The notes: generated from the letters alone by a model not told the origin. A DNA stretch of 64,000 bases from Pseudomonadota bacterium (GCA_023460715.1 JAEWPH010000018.1:1-64000), one strand, 5' to 3'. Positions 30,352 to 40,618 are shown, counted from the stretch's first letter. Numbers and translations are program-made.

Positions 30352-32178
30352 TCAGGGCTGCTTCCACAGCATCAGGTGCTCCACCACCGGGCCCAGGGCC
30401 AGCGAGGGCACGTAGTTCAGCAGGCCCACCAGCAGCACCGTGGCCACCAGCAGCAGCACGAACAGCGGGCCGTGCGTGGGCAGGGTGCCGGCCGTGGCAG
30501 GCAGCTTCTGCTTGGCCGCCAGCGCGCCGGCAATCGCCAGCACGGGCACGATCACGCCGAAGCGGCCCAGCCACATCGCCACGGCCAGCAGCGCGTTGTA
30601 GAAGGGCGTGTTGGCAGACAGGCCCGCGAAGGCGCTGCCGTTGTTGTTGGCGGCCGAGGTCAGCGCGTAGAGGATCTCGGAGAAGCCATGCGCGCCCGGG
30701 TTGGCCACGCCGGCGGTGCCGGCCGTGGTGCTCACCGCCACCGCCGTGCCCAGCAGCACCAGCAGCGGCGTGACCAGGATGGCGATGGAGGTGAGCTTCA
30801 TCTCGTGCACCTCGATCTTCTTGCCCAGGTACTCCGGCGTGCGGCCGATCATCAGGCCGGCGATGAACACCGCCAGGATCGCGAAGACCAGCATGCCGTA
30901 CAGGCCCGAGCCCACGCCGCCGAAGACCACCTCGCCCAGCTGCATCAGCACCAGGGGCACCATGCCGCCCAGCGGGGTGAGCGAGTCGTGCATCAGGTTG
31001 ACCGCGCCGCACGAGGCGGCCGTGGTCACCACGGCAAACAGCGCGGACGCATCGATGCCGAAGCGCACTTCCTTGCCTTCCATGTTGCCGCCGCTTTGCA
31101 GCGCGCTGGCGGCCTGGTCGGCGCCCAGCGGCGCCAGCAGCGGGTTGCCGGCCTGTTCCGCGCCGGTCAGCACCACCACGGCCACGACGAACATCAGCGC
31201 CATCGCGGCGAGCACGGCCACGCCCTGGCGCTGGTCGCCCACCACGCGGCCGAAGGCGAAGCACAGCGCGGCCGGAATGAGGAAGATCGCCAGCATCTGC
31301 ACCAGGTTGCTCAGCGCCGTGGGGTTCTCGTACGGGTGGGCGGAGTTGGCGTTGAAGAAACCGCCGCCGTTGGTGCCCAGCATCTTGATGGCCTCCTGCG
31401 AGGCGACCGGGCCCATGGCCAGCGTCTGCGTGGCGCTCTGCTGCGGCTGCAGCACGGGCGCGCCGCTCGCGTCCAGCACCGGCTGGCCGGCGGCGTCGAG
31501 CTTCGGTGCTTCGTAATGCACCGTCTCCAGCATGTCTGCGGTAGCCGATGCGCTGAAGTTCTGGATCACGCCCTGGCCCGCCAGCACGAGGGCGATGGCG
31601 AACGACAGCGGCAGCAGCACCCACAGGGTGATGCGCGTGATGTCGGCCCAGAAGTTGCCCACCCGGCCCGCTTCCTTCGGCTGGCCGGCGGCGCTCTGGC
31701 CTCGCGAGGCAAAGCCGCGTGCCAGCGCAAAGGCCACGGCGATGCCGGTCGCGGCGGAGAGGAAGTTCTGCACCGTCAGGCCCAGCATCTGTGTGAGATA
31801 GCTCATGGTGGACTCGCCCGCGTAGCCCTGCCAGTTGGTGTTGGCGACGAAGCTCACCGCCGTGTTGAAGGCCGAGTCGCCGGCCACGGCGCCCAGGCCC
31901 ATCGGGTTGAGCGGCAGCACGGCCTGCGCCCGCTGCAGGCCGTAGAGCAAGAGCGCACCCAGTCCGTTGAAGGCCAGCAGGCCCAGCGCGTACCGGTGCC
32001 AGGGCATGGACTCGCCGGGGTCGATGCCGCACAGGCGGTAGACCGGCGCCTCGAAGCGGAGCATCCAGCGCGGCAGATCGCCGCGGCAGACGGCGGCCAG
32101 CGCCCGACCCAGCGGCCAGGCCGCAGCGATCAGCACGGTGAGGAAGAGGGCCAGCAGCCCCCAGGCGGAAGCGCCCAT
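30352..32178 (-). CDS. kdpA: Potassium-transporting ATPase subunit A
   Basis: 608 residues with ten or more membrane helices and the four K+-filter loops of the superfamily of K transporters: [55 protein letters not shown] and [18 protein letters not shown] (the NNGSAF signature). It forms the selectivity channel of KdpFABC. The ATG lies one base after the kdpF stop (TGA-C-ATG), indicating coupled translation. Confidence 0.98.
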   Translation of the reverse strand: MGASAWGLLALFLTVLIAAAWPLGRALAAVCRGDLPRWMLRFEAPVYRLCGIDPGESMPWHRYALGLLAFNGLGALLLYGLQRAQAVLPLNPMGLGAVAGDSAFNTAVSFVANTNWQGYAGESTMSYLTQMLGLTVQNFLSAATGIAVAFALARGFASRGQSAAGQPKEAGRVGNFWADITRITLWVLLPLSFAIALVLAGQGVIQNFSASATADMLETVHYEAPKLDAAGQPVLDASGAPVLQPQQSATQTLAMGPVASQEAIKMLGTNGGGFFNANSAHPYENPTALSNLVQMLAIFLIPAALCFAFGRVVGDQRQGVAVLAAMALMFVVAVVVLTGAEQAGNPLLAPLGADQAASALQSGGNMEGKEVRFGIDASALFAVVTTAASCGAVNLMHDSLTPLGGMVPLVLMQLGEVVFGGVGSGLYGMLVFAILAVFIAGLMIGRTPEYLGKKIEVHEMKLTSIAILVTPLLVLLGTAVAVSTTAGTAGVANPGAHGFSEILYALTSAANNNGSAFAGLSANTPFYNALLAVAMWLGRFGVIVPVLAIAGALAAKQKLPATAGTLPTHGPLFVLLLVATVLLVGLLNYVPSLALGPVVEHLMLWKQP

Positions 32179-32179
32179 G

Positions 32180-32278
32180 TCAGAACTCCTCCGCGCAGAT
32201 CAGCGCAAACACCAGATAGGCCAGCAGCAGCACGGCCACGATGGCCGCCAGGCCGTACAGCATGTGCAGCGCGATCAT
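32180..32278 (-). CDS. kdpF: Potassium-transporting ATPase subunit F
   Basis: 32 residues: [20 protein letters not shown] followed by [13 protein letters not shown] single membrane helix ending in an acidic EEF tail, as in known KdpF peptides that stabilise the KdpABC complex. It starts inside the stop codon of the preceding small ORF (ATGA overlap) and ends one base before kdpA. Confidence 0.9.
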   Translation of the reverse strand: MIALHMLYGLAAIVAVLLLAYLVFALICAEEF

Positions 32279-32382
32279 GGGCGCTGCTCCTTGCGCGGCC
32301 GGCCCAGCCGGTGCAGCCACAGGGCCAGTTCGGCGGCCGCCACCCACAGCGCCGCCAGGGCGCCGATCCATACCAGGTCCAT
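32275..32382 (-). CDS. Small membrane protein at the head of the kdp operon
   Basis: 35-residue ORF: MDLVWIGALAALWVAAAELA then [15 protein letters not shown]. One membrane helix with a basic tail. The ribosome-binding site GAGGAGGAACG just upstream is the strongest in the operon, and the stop codon overlaps the kdpF start by 4 nt, so translation is surely coupled. Similar in shape to the 43-residue ORF between kdpC and kdpD (helix plus Arg/Pro tail). Not part of the classical kdpFABC set. Confidence 0.65.
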   Translation of the reverse strand: MDLVWIGALAALWVAAAELALWLHRLGRPRKEQRP

Positions 32383-32461
32383 CGTTCCTCCTCGGGGTTC
32401 AGACATGGCGGCGATTCTGGAAACGGGCGCGCAAAGACAGTGCACAGAGTGCGGGGGGCGG

Positions 32462-32478
32462 CATAAAGAAAGCGTAAA
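32462..32478 (-). promoter_or_regulatory. Probable KdpE operator
   Basis: Minus strand TTTACGCTTTCTTTATG: two TTTA half-sites spaced as in the E. coli kdpFABC site as I recall it (TTTATACTTTTTTTACA), also followed by a C-rich run. It lies ~80-96 nt upstream of the first kdp ORF, a normal activator position. Confidence 0.65.
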
Positions 32479-32497
32479 GACGCCGGGCGCCCGGCTG

Positions 32498-32602
32498 CTG
32501 CTCCTGAATCAGGAGCTGGATGCGCTTGTATTTCAAGCGACTTCAATAGATCAGATGCTGAATGCCTTGCGCAATAAGCGCATCCAGCTATCAAAGAAAT
32601 AG
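32498..32602. repeat. Dispersed intergenic repeat, family A, with perfect inverted arms
   Basis: Arms AGCTGGATGCGCTT (32514-32527) and AAGCGCATCCAGCT (32576-32589) are perfect 14-nt inverted repeats around a 48-nt AT-rich centre, followed by ATCAAAGAAATAG. It fills the gap between the divergent kdp and hut-transporter promoters. The rest of the 32383-32835 gap holds the KdpE-like site and a HutC-like operator; no gene is seen. Confidence 0.75.
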
Positions 32603-32742
32603 CGGTGCCGCGCCAGCCCCGGGCGCGCCACGGGCGGGGCGGTGGGGGCTGGCCCGCGTCTTGCATTCCACCCGCCTTGTGCAGGCAGAGCGCACTGGCG
32701 TGGTGCAGGCTGCCCGTGGTTTCGGGGGGCGTGCGCGTTAAC

Positions 32743-32756
32743 CCTGTATAGACAGG
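32743..32756. promoter_or_regulatory. HutC-like operator upstream of the ABC transporter
   Basis: CCTGTATAGACAGG matches the two operators before hutH (CCTGTATATACAAG) at 12 of 14 positions and is itself nearly palindromic. It lies 80-93 nt upstream of the binding-protein ATG and contains a TATAGA that could be a -10 box. It would put the transporter and hutC itself under HutC control. Confidence 0.65.
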
Positions 32757-32835
32757 TATGGACGCGAGCGCATCATGGCGGCCGCGCGGCGTGCCGAGTC
32801 CTGCACGAAAGCCGTTTTTTCAACAGGAGCTGAAG

Positions 32836-33804
32836 ATGAGCCGAACGATGGTGGTGAAGATGGCGTCGCTGGTGGCGACGGGCGCGCTGGTATTGGGAAC
32901 CGCCACGGCGGTCCACGCGCAAGAGACGAAGATCGCGCTGGGCATGTCCGGCTGGACCGGCTTCGCCCCGCTCACGCTGGCCGACAAGGCCGGCATCTTC
33001 AAGAAGAACGGCCTGGACGTGGAACTCAAGATGATTCCGCAGAAGGACCGCCACCTGGCCCTGGCCTCCAAGGCCATCCAGTGCGCCGCCACCACAGTCG
33101 AGACGCACGTCGCGTGGAACACCAACGGCGTGCCCATCGTGCAGATCTTCCAGATGGACAAGTCCTACGGCGCCGACGGCATCGCCGTGCGCAACGACGT
33201 GAAGGGTTTTGCCGACCTCAAGGGCAAGACCATCGCCGTGAGCGCGCCCGGCACGGCGCCGTACTTCGGCCTGGCCTGGATGCTGTCCAAGAACGGCATG
33301 AGCCTCAAGGATGTGAAGACCGTCTCGCTGGAGCCGCAGCCGGCCGCGCAGGCCTTCGTCTCGGGCCAGAACGACGCGGCCATGACGTACGAGCCGTATC
33401 TGTCGACCGTGCGCGCCAACCCGCAGGCCGGCAAGATCCTGGCCACCACCATCGACTACCCGATGGTCATGGACACGGTGGGCTGCGCGCCCGACTGGCT
33501 CAAGGCCAACCCCCAGGCCGCGCAGGCGCTCACGCAGTCGTACTTCGATGCGCTGGAGATGATCAAGACCGACCCGGCCAAGGCCAACGAGATCATGGGT
33601 GCCGCCGTCAAGCAGACGGGCGAAGCCTTCGCGAAGTCGTCCGCCTACCTGCGCTGGCAGGACAAGGCCGCCAACCAGAAGTTCTTCGCGGGCGAGTTGC
33701 AGCAGTTCATGAAGGACGCCGCGGCCATCCTGCTGGAGGCCGGCGTGATCCGCAAGCTGCCGGACAACTACGCGGCCATGGTGGACGACCGCTTCATCAA
33801 GTAA
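32836..33804 (+). CDS. ABC transporter periplasmic binding protein of the hut locus (SsuA/NMT1-like)
   Basis: 322 residues from ATG 32836 with an AGGAGCTGAAG ribosome-binding site. Signal peptide ~1-28 (VATGALVLGTATAVHAQ). The mature domain opens TKIALGMSGWTGFAPLTLAD, KAGIFKKNGLDVELKMI, with the KGFADLKGKTIAVSAPGTAPYF block of the SsuA/NMT1 fold. Sulfonate, pyrimidine-precursor or nitrate binders share this fold, so the fold does not specify the ligand; the position in a HutC-controlled unit suggests histidine, urocanate or another imidazole compound. Confidence 0.88.
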   Translation: MSRTMVVKMASLVATGALVLGTATAVHAQETKIALGMSGWTGFAPLTLADKAGIFKKNGLDVELKMIPQKDRHLALASKAIQCAATTVETHVAWNTNGVPIVQIFQMDKSYGADGIAVRNDVKGFADLKGKTIAVSAPGTAPYFGLAWMLSKNGMSLKDVKTVSLEPQPAAQAFVSGQNDAAMTYEPYLSTVRANPQAGKILATTIDYPMVMDTVGCAPDWLKANPQAAQALTQSYFDALEMIKTDPAKANEIMGAAVKQTGEAFAKSSAYLRWQDKAANQKFFAGELQQFMKDAAAILLEAGVIRKLPDNYAAMVDDRFIK

Positions 33805-33871
33805 GCGCGCCGCTCCCGCTGCCTGACTGCCGAACGAACCCGACGAACCTGCCTTCCTGAGGATCTGCCGT

Positions 33872-34720
33872 ATGAGCCGAGCGATGGGCGCTGCGCCCAC
33901 GACCCCCCCGACCCTGGACTCCGGCCACCCGGCGCGCCCGCCCCGCCTGGCGCCGCAGGAGCCCGTGAGCGCCGGCGCGCGCTGGCTGCTCGGGCTGGCG
34001 TTCTTCGTCCTGTTCTTTGCCGTGTGGGCGGTGGCCACGCTGGGCGGCTTCGTGTCGCCCACCTTCCTCGCCAGCCCCATCACCATGGTGCAGGAAGGCT
34101 GGTTGCTGTTCACCCAGTTCGGCTTTTTGCACGACATCGGCATGACGGTGTGGCGCGTGCTGGGTGGCTTCATCCTCGCCGCCATCGTGGCCGTGCCGCT
34201 GGGGATCGCCATGGGGGCGCACAAGGGCGTCGAGGCGTTCCTGGAGCCGTTCGTGTCGTTCTGCCGCTACCTGCCGGCTTCGGCCTTCATCCCGCTGCTG
34301 ATCCTGTGGGCGGGCCTGGGCGAGATGCAGAAGCTGCTGGTGATCTTCATCGGCTCGGTGTTCCAGATTATCCTGATGGTGGCCGTCATCGTGGGCAACG
34401 CCCGCAAGGACCTGGTCGAGGCGGCCTACACGCTGGGCGCCACGCCCACGGGCATCGTGCGCCGCGTGCTCATTCCGGGCGCCGCGCCCGACATCGCCGA
34501 GACGCTGCGCCTGGTGCTGGGCTGGGCGTGGACGTACGTGATCGTGGCCGAGCTGATCGGCTCCTCGTCGGGCATCGGCCACATGATCACCGACAGCCAG
34601 GCGCTGCTGAACACCGGGCAGATCATCTTCGGCATCATCGTCATCGGCCTCATCGGGCTGGTGTCGGATGCGCTTTTCAAACTCGCCAACCGCCGCCTGT
34701 TCGCCTGGAGTGCCTTGTGA
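33872..34720 (+). CDS. ABC transporter permease of the hut locus
   Basis: 282 residues with about six membrane helices and a Pro-rich cytoplasmic N-terminus. The BPD_transp_1 EAA-type loop is EAAYTLGATPTGIVRRVLIP-like (~190-209), which docks the ATPase. The RYLPASAFIPLLILWAGLGE helix is typical of SsuC/TauC permeases. Lies 67 nt after the binding protein gene. A family B repeat follows its stop codon. Confidence 0.92.
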   Translation: MSRAMGAAPTTPPTLDSGHPARPPRLAPQEPVSAGARWLLGLAFFVLFFAVWAVATLGGFVSPTFLASPITMVQEGWLLFTQFGFLHDIGMTVWRVLGGFILAAIVAVPLGIAMGAHKGVEAFLEPFVSFCRYLPASAFIPLLILWAGLGEMQKLLVIFIGSVFQIILMVAVIVGNARKDLVEAAYTLGATPTGIVRRVLIPGAAPDIAETLRLVLGWAWTYVIVAELIGSSSGIGHMITDSQALLNTGQIIFGIIVIGLIGLVSDALFKLANRRLFAWSAL

Positions 34721-34722
34721 TG

Positions 34723-34850
34723 ACCCCCCTGAGACGCTACGTGTCTTCCCCCAGGGGACGCCGCCAGTGGCCGGGCGAAGCCCGTTCCACGGCGTCCGCT
34801 GGCTTGCGCTGCGCCAGTCCTGTGCTCCGTGTCTTGTGCAGCGATGAGGA
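34723..34850. repeat. Dispersed intergenic repeat, family B (copy 1)
   Basis: Starts 2 nt after the permease stop with ACCCCCCTGAG (34723-34733), then TTCCCCCAGGGG and a CGTTCCACGG block. The same 11-mer opens the livG-livF spacer at 62874-62884, also just after a stop codon. Both copies separate two genes of an ABC-transporter operon. No ORF is supported inside. Confidence 0.6.
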
Positions 34851-34856
34851 CCTGTC

Positions 34857-35636
34857 ATGAGTGAGTTATCGATCCAAGGTGTCTCCCGCACCTTCACCGC
34901 CGCCAAGGGCCAGGCCACGCAGGCTCTGCTGCCCGTGGATTTCCATGTCAACGACAACGACTTCGTCACCATCCTCGGCCCCTCGGGCTGCGGCAAATCG
35001 ACCATGCTGCGCATCGTGGCCGGGCTCGATTACCCCACCAGCGGCCGCGTGCTGCTGGACGGCCGCCCGGTCGAAGGCCCCGGCGCCGACCGCGGCATGG
35101 TGTTCCAGAGCTACACGCTGTTCCCCTGGCTCACCATCGAGCAGAACATCCGCTTCGGCCTGCGCGAGCGCGGCATGCCCGAGGCGCAGCAGAAGGAGCG
35201 CGCCGCGTACTTCATCGCCAAGGTGGGGCTGCGGGGCTTCGAGCAGCACTTTCCCAAGCAGCTGTCGGGCGGCATGCAGCAGCGCACGGCGATTGCGCGC
35301 GCGCTCGCCAACGACCCCAAGATCCTGCTGATGGACGAGCCCTTCGGCGCGCTCGACAACCAGACCCGCGTGCTCATGCAGGAGCTGCTGCTGGGCATCT
35401 GGGAGGCCGAGCGCAAGACGGTGCTGTTCGTCACGCACGACATCGACGAGGCCATTTTCATGGCCAACCGCGTGGCCGTGTTCAGCGCGCGGCCCGGCCG
35501 CATCAAGACCGAGATCGCCGTCGATCTGCCGCACCCGCGGCATTACACGATCAAGACCTCGCCCGAGTTCATGGAACTGAAGGCGCGGCTGACGGAAGAG
35601 ATCCGCGCCGAGTCGATGGCGGCGGACGCGCACTGA
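34857..35636 (+). CDS. ABC transporter ATPase of the hut locus
   Basis: 259 residues, SsuB/TauB-type. Walker A GPSGCGKSTM (~41-50), Q-loop MVFQSYTLFPW, signature LSGGMQQRTAIARALA, Walker B ILLMDEPFGALD, H-loop VLFVTHDIDEAIF. It powers the permease encoded just upstream. The ATG lies 136 nt after the permease stop, the spacer being filled by a repeat element, yet all three transporter genes run in the same direction. Confidence 0.95.
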   Translation: MSELSIQGVSRTFTAAKGQATQALLPVDFHVNDNDFVTILGPSGCGKSTMLRIVAGLDYPTSGRVLLDGRPVEGPGADRGMVFQSYTLFPWLTIEQNIRFGLRERGMPEAQQKERAAYFIAKVGLRGFEQHFPKQLSGGMQQRTAIARALANDPKILLMDEPFGALDNQTRVLMQELLLGIWEAERKTVLFVTHDIDEAIFMANRVAVFSARPGRIKTEIAVDLPHPRHYTIKTSPEFMELKARLTEEIRAESMAADAH

Positions 35637-35685
35637 TGGCGCCCGTCTGCCGCCCCTGCTGCACGCGCTGATAGAGTCCCGCGCG

Positions 35686-36471
35686 ATGACCGCAACCGAC
35701 CGCAACCCCCGCCCGGCGCAGCAGCAGCAGAAGCCCGCGCGCGCCGAGCCCGCACTGGCCCTGTACCAGCAGGTCAAGGACCACATCGTGCGCAAGATCC
35801 AGGACGGATCGTGGCGCGCCGGTGACCGCCTGCCCTCCGAGAACGAGCTGGTGCTGCAGTTCGGCATGTCGCGCATGACCGTAAACCGCGCGCTGCGCGA
35901 GCTGGTAGAGCAGGGCCGCATCGTGCGCGTGGCCGGCGTGGGCAGCTTTGTGGCGGAGGACAAGCCGCAGTCCACGCTGCTGCAGATCGCCAACCTGGCC
36001 AGCGAGATCCGCCAGCGCGGCCACGATTACCGCTGCGACGTGCTGTCGGTCGAGCGCATCTCCGCCTCGATGGAGATCGCCGCGGCGCTGGACCTGCGCA
36101 CGGGCGAATCGGTGTTCCATTGCGTGTGCGTGCACCGCGAAGACGGTGTGCCTGTGCAACTGGAAGACCGCTACGTCAGCCCGCGCGCCGTGCCGCACTT
36201 CGCCACGCAGGACTTCACCCAGCTGCAGCCCTCCGAGTTCCTGGTGCGCAACGTGCCGTTCGACCAGATGGAACACGTGGTGGATGCCGTGCTGCCCACG
36301 GCCGAACAGGCCCGCCTGCTCGACATGGCGGTGACCGACCCGTGCCTGCTGCTCACCCGCCGCACCTGGTCGCGCGGCATGCCGGTGACCATGGTGCGCT
36401 GCCTGCATCCGGGCTCGCGCTACCGGCTGGGCAGCCGCTTCCGCGCGGATGGCAACCCGCTGGTAGGCTGA
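35686..36471 (+). CDS. hutC: Histidine utilisation repressor
   Basis: 261-residue GntR/HutC-family regulator. N-terminal winged helix (~25-95) with LYQQVKDHIVRKIQDGSWRA, RLPSENELVLQFGMSRMTVN and GRIVRVAGVGSFVAE; C-terminal UTRA effector domain (~110-255) with RVEDR-like QLEDRYVSPRAVPHF and LLTRRTWSRGMPVTM. HutC is usually released by urocanate. It is the fourth gene of the transporter unit and upstream of hutH, so probably autoregulated through the site at 32743 and repressing hutH via those at 36486 and 36567. Confidence 0.95.
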   Translation: MTATDRNPRPAQQQQKPARAEPALALYQQVKDHIVRKIQDGSWRAGDRLPSENELVLQFGMSRMTVNRALRELVEQGRIVRVAGVGSFVAEDKPQSTLLQIANLASEIRQRGHDYRCDVLSVERISASMEIAAALDLRTGESVFHCVCVHREDGVPVQLEDRYVSPRAVPHFATQDFTQLQPSEFLVRNVPFDQMEHVVDAVLPTAEQARLLDMAVTDPCLLLTRRTWSRGMPVTMVRCLHPGSRYRLGSRFRADGNPLVG

Positions 36472-36485
36472 AAAATGGTGTTCAA

Positions 36486-36499
36486 CCTGTATATACAAG
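36486..36499. promoter_or_regulatory. HutC operator 1 (hutC-hutH spacer)
   Basis: CCTGTATATACAAG, the GntR/HutC-type palindrome (GTATATAC core), 90 nt upstream of the hutH ATG. It is followed by ATTGTGTCAT (36503-36512), whose inverse follows operator 2. Confidence 0.85.
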
Positions 36500-36566
36500 A
36501 TGATTGTGTCATGGTTCAATACGGGCGATCCGCTGCGGCCACGCAGCGCTAATTTTCTGGCATCAA

Positions 36567-36580
36567 CTTGTATATACAGG
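36567..36580. promoter_or_regulatory. HutC operator 2, adjoining the hutH start
   Basis: CTTGTATATACAGG, inverted relative to operator 1 and ending 8 nt before the hutH ATG. Its TATATA could be the -10 box, and a bound repressor would also cover the ribosome-binding region. Confidence 0.85.
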
Positions 36581-36588
36581 ATGACACA

Positions 36589-38127
36589 ATGAACCCTTCG
36601 TCCTCCCTCGTCCTGCACCCCGGCCGTGTCACCCTCGCCGAACTGCGCCATATCGCCGCAGGTGGCGTGGTCTTGTCGCTCCATCCAACTGCGCTCGCCG
36701 GCATGGCCGATTCCAAGGCCACGGTGGACCGCATCGTGGAAGAAGACCAGGTGGTCTACGGCATCAACACCGGCTTCGGCAAGCTGGCCAGCACGAAGAT
36801 CGCCCACGACCGCCTGGCCGAGCTGCAGCGCAACCTGGTGTTGTCGCACAGCGTGGGCACGGGCGACCCGCTGCCCGACGACGTGGTGCGCATGGTGCTG
36901 GCCACCAAGGCCGTGAGCCTGGCGCGTGGGCACTCGGGCGTGCGTACGGCGCTGGTCGAGGCATTGCTAGCCTTGGCCAATGCCGATGTGCTACCGGTGA
37001 TTCCGGCCAAGGGCTCGGTGGGCGCGTCGGGCGACCTGGCGCCGCTGGCGCACCTAGCCTGCGTGCTGATCGGCGAGGGCTTCGCCAAGGTGAACGGGCA
37101 GGTCGTCTCCGGCCGCGAGGCCATGGCCTCCATCGGGCTGGAGCCTTTCGTGCTCGGCCCCAAGGAGGGCCTGGCGCTGCTGAACGGCACGCAGGTCTCC
37201 ACCTCGCTGGCGCTGGCCGGACTGTTCGGCGCCGAGAGCGTGTTCGCCGCCGGGCTGGTGGCGGGCTGCCTGACGCTGGAGGCCATCAAGGGCTCGGTGA
37301 AGCCGTTCGATGCGCGCATCCACGAAGCGCGCGGCCAGGCCGGGCAGATCGCCGTGGCGGCTGCCGTGCGTGCGCTGCTCGACGGCAGCGCCATCGACAC
37401 CTCGCACCCGCACTGCGGGCGCGTGCAGGACCCGTATTCCATCCGCTGCGTGCCCCAGGTGATGGGCGCGTGCCTGGACAACCTGAATCACGCGGCCCGT
37501 GTGTTGCAGATCGAAGCCAATGCCGCGTCGGACAACCCGCTGGTCTTCACCGACACGGGCGAGGTGATCTCGGGCGGCAACTTCCACGCCGAGCCGGTGG
37601 CCTTTGCGGCCGACATCCTCGCGCTGGCGATTGCCGAGATCGGCGCCATCTCCGAGCGCCGCCTGGCGCTGCTGCTGGACACGGGCCTGTCGGGCCTGCC
37701 GGCCTTCCTCATCCAGGACAGCGGCGTGAACTCCGGCTTCATGATCGCGCAGGTCACCGCCGCCGCCCTGGCCACCGAAAACCAGTGCCTGGCCAACCCC
37801 AGCAGCGTGACCAGCCTGCCCACCTCGGCCAACCAGGAAGACCATGTCTCCATGGCCACCTACGCCGCGCGCCGCCTGCTGGACATGGTGCGCAACACGG
37901 GCGTGATCGTCGGCATCGAGGCCATGGCCGCAGCGCAAGGCATGGAATTCGACAGATCGATCAAGAGCTCCGTCCTCATCGAAGCCCAGTTCGCGGCCAT
38001 TCGCACACGCGTGGCCTTCCTAGAGCAGGACCGCTACCTCGCCCCCGATATCGAAGCCGTACGCGTCTGGGCGCAAGAGGCTTCCTGGCCCGATCCGTTG
38101 ACCGCCTGCCTGCCCAGCTTCCAGTGA
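36589..38127 (+). CDS. hutH: Histidine ammonia-lyase
   Basis: 512 residues from ATG 36589 (MNPSSSLVLHPGRVTL). The MIO-forming Ala-Ser-Gly triad is in KGSVGASGDLAPLAHL (~147). Other HAL blocks: YGINTGFGKLAS, NGTQVSTSLAL, QDPYSIRCVPQVMG and NQEDHVSMATYAARRL. It deaminates L-histidine to urocanate and ammonia, the first step of the pathway. First gene of the hut catabolic operon; its promoter is flanked by two HutC operators. The hutU gene follows after 48 nt. Confidence 0.98.
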   Translation: MNPSSSLVLHPGRVTLAELRHIAAGGVVLSLHPTALAGMADSKATVDRIVEEDQVVYGINTGFGKLASTKIAHDRLAELQRNLVLSHSVGTGDPLPDDVVRMVLATKAVSLARGHSGVRTALVEALLALANADVLPVIPAKGSVGASGDLAPLAHLACVLIGEGFAKVNGQVVSGREAMASIGLEPFVLGPKEGLALLNGTQVSTSLALAGLFGAESVFAAGLVAGCLTLEAIKGSVKPFDARIHEARGQAGQIAVAAAVRALLDGSAIDTSHPHCGRVQDPYSIRCVPQVMGACLDNLNHAARVLQIEANAASDNPLVFTDTGEVISGGNFHAEPVAFAADILALAIAEIGAISERRLALLLDTGLSGLPAFLIQDSGVNSGFMIAQVTAAALATENQCLANPSSVTSLPTSANQEDHVSMATYAARRLLDMVRNTGVIVGIEAMAAAQGMEFDRSIKSSVLIEAQFAAIRTRVAFLEQDRYLAPDIEAVRVWAQEASWPDPLTACLPSFQ

Positions 38128-38175
38128 TCCCTTGCACTGCCCATTCGCACTGTCCATTCGTGAAGGAGTGACCCC

Positions 38176-39897
<1,722 letters not shown>

Positions 39898-39976
39898 AGG
39901 GCAAGCCGCCGGGCTGCGGCGGCGCGCATTGCCGTCCGCGCACACTCACGTTTTTGTCCACCAGGGTGCCCCCACC

Positions 39977-40549
39977 ATGCAACGCTTCGACTTGGCCACC
40001 ACTCCTTCCACCCCATGGCGCAACGGCGGCGGCGCCACGCGCGAGCTGGCCTGCTGGCCGCCCGGTGCTGGCATGGAGGCCTTCGACTGGCGCGTGAGCG
40101 TGGCTACCGTCGTGCAGGCGGGGCCGTTCTCGGCCTTTCCGGGCATCGACCGCCACATCATGCTGCTGCAGGGCGGCGGCCTGCACCTGCAGGCGCGCGA
40201 CGGATCGCTGCAGCACGCGCTGGACGAGCCGTGGCAGCCTTTCTGCTTTGCGGGCGAGTTGGCGCTGGACTGCACGCTGGCCGGCGCGACCTCGCAGGAC
40301 TTCAACCTGATGCTGCGCCGCGGCGCGTGGAAGGGCGGCATCGACATCGTGCGCGGCTCGGTGCAGCCGGGCGTGTCGCCCGCCGGGCTGTGCATGGTGC
40401 TGGAGGGCACCTGGGCCTCCGAGGATGCACAGGGCGACGCCGTCTTCAAACCCGGCCAGGGGCTGTGGTGGAGCGCCAGCACGCCCCACGCCAGCCTGGC
40501 GCCGCGCGGCACCGGCACGCTGGCCTGGCTGGCGCTGAGCCCGGTCTGA
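39977..40549 (+). CDS. hutD: HutD family protein
   Basis: 190 residues starting MQRFDLATTPSTPWRNGGGATRELACWP, the typical HutD opening (cupin-like double beta-barrel). Further blocks: FDWRVSVATVVQAGPFSAFPG and HIMLLQGGGLHLQ. HutD is widely found in hut operons; in Pseudomonas it is proposed to limit over-expression of the pathway, but its biochemical role is not settled. 79 nt after hutU and 69 nt before hutI, the latter gap containing a stem-loop repeat. Confidence 0.92.
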   Translation: MQRFDLATTPSTPWRNGGGATRELACWPPGAGMEAFDWRVSVATVVQAGPFSAFPGIDRHIMLLQGGGLHLQARDGSLQHALDEPWQPFCFAGELALDCTLAGATSQDFNLMLRRGAWKGGIDIVRGSVQPGVSPAGLCMVLEGTWASEDAQGDAVFKPGQGLWWSASTPHASLAPRGTGTLAWLALSPV

Positions 40550-40554
40550 CGCGG

Positions 40555-40617
40555 TTTGAATGAAATAAGGCTGCAGCGCTTATGCAATAAGCGCAAGCAG
40601 CTATTTAGTTGATATCA
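40555..40617. repeat. Dispersed intergenic repeat, family A, forming a stem-loop in the hut operon
   Basis: GCTGCAGCGCTTAT (40570-40583) pairs with ATAAGCGCAAGCAGC (40587-40601) across a 3-nt gap with one bulge, in the hutD-hutI spacer. On the mRNA this would be a strong hairpin without a clean T-tract, so it may affect RNA stability or polarity rather than terminate. Confidence 0.75.
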
Positions 40618-40618
40618 A

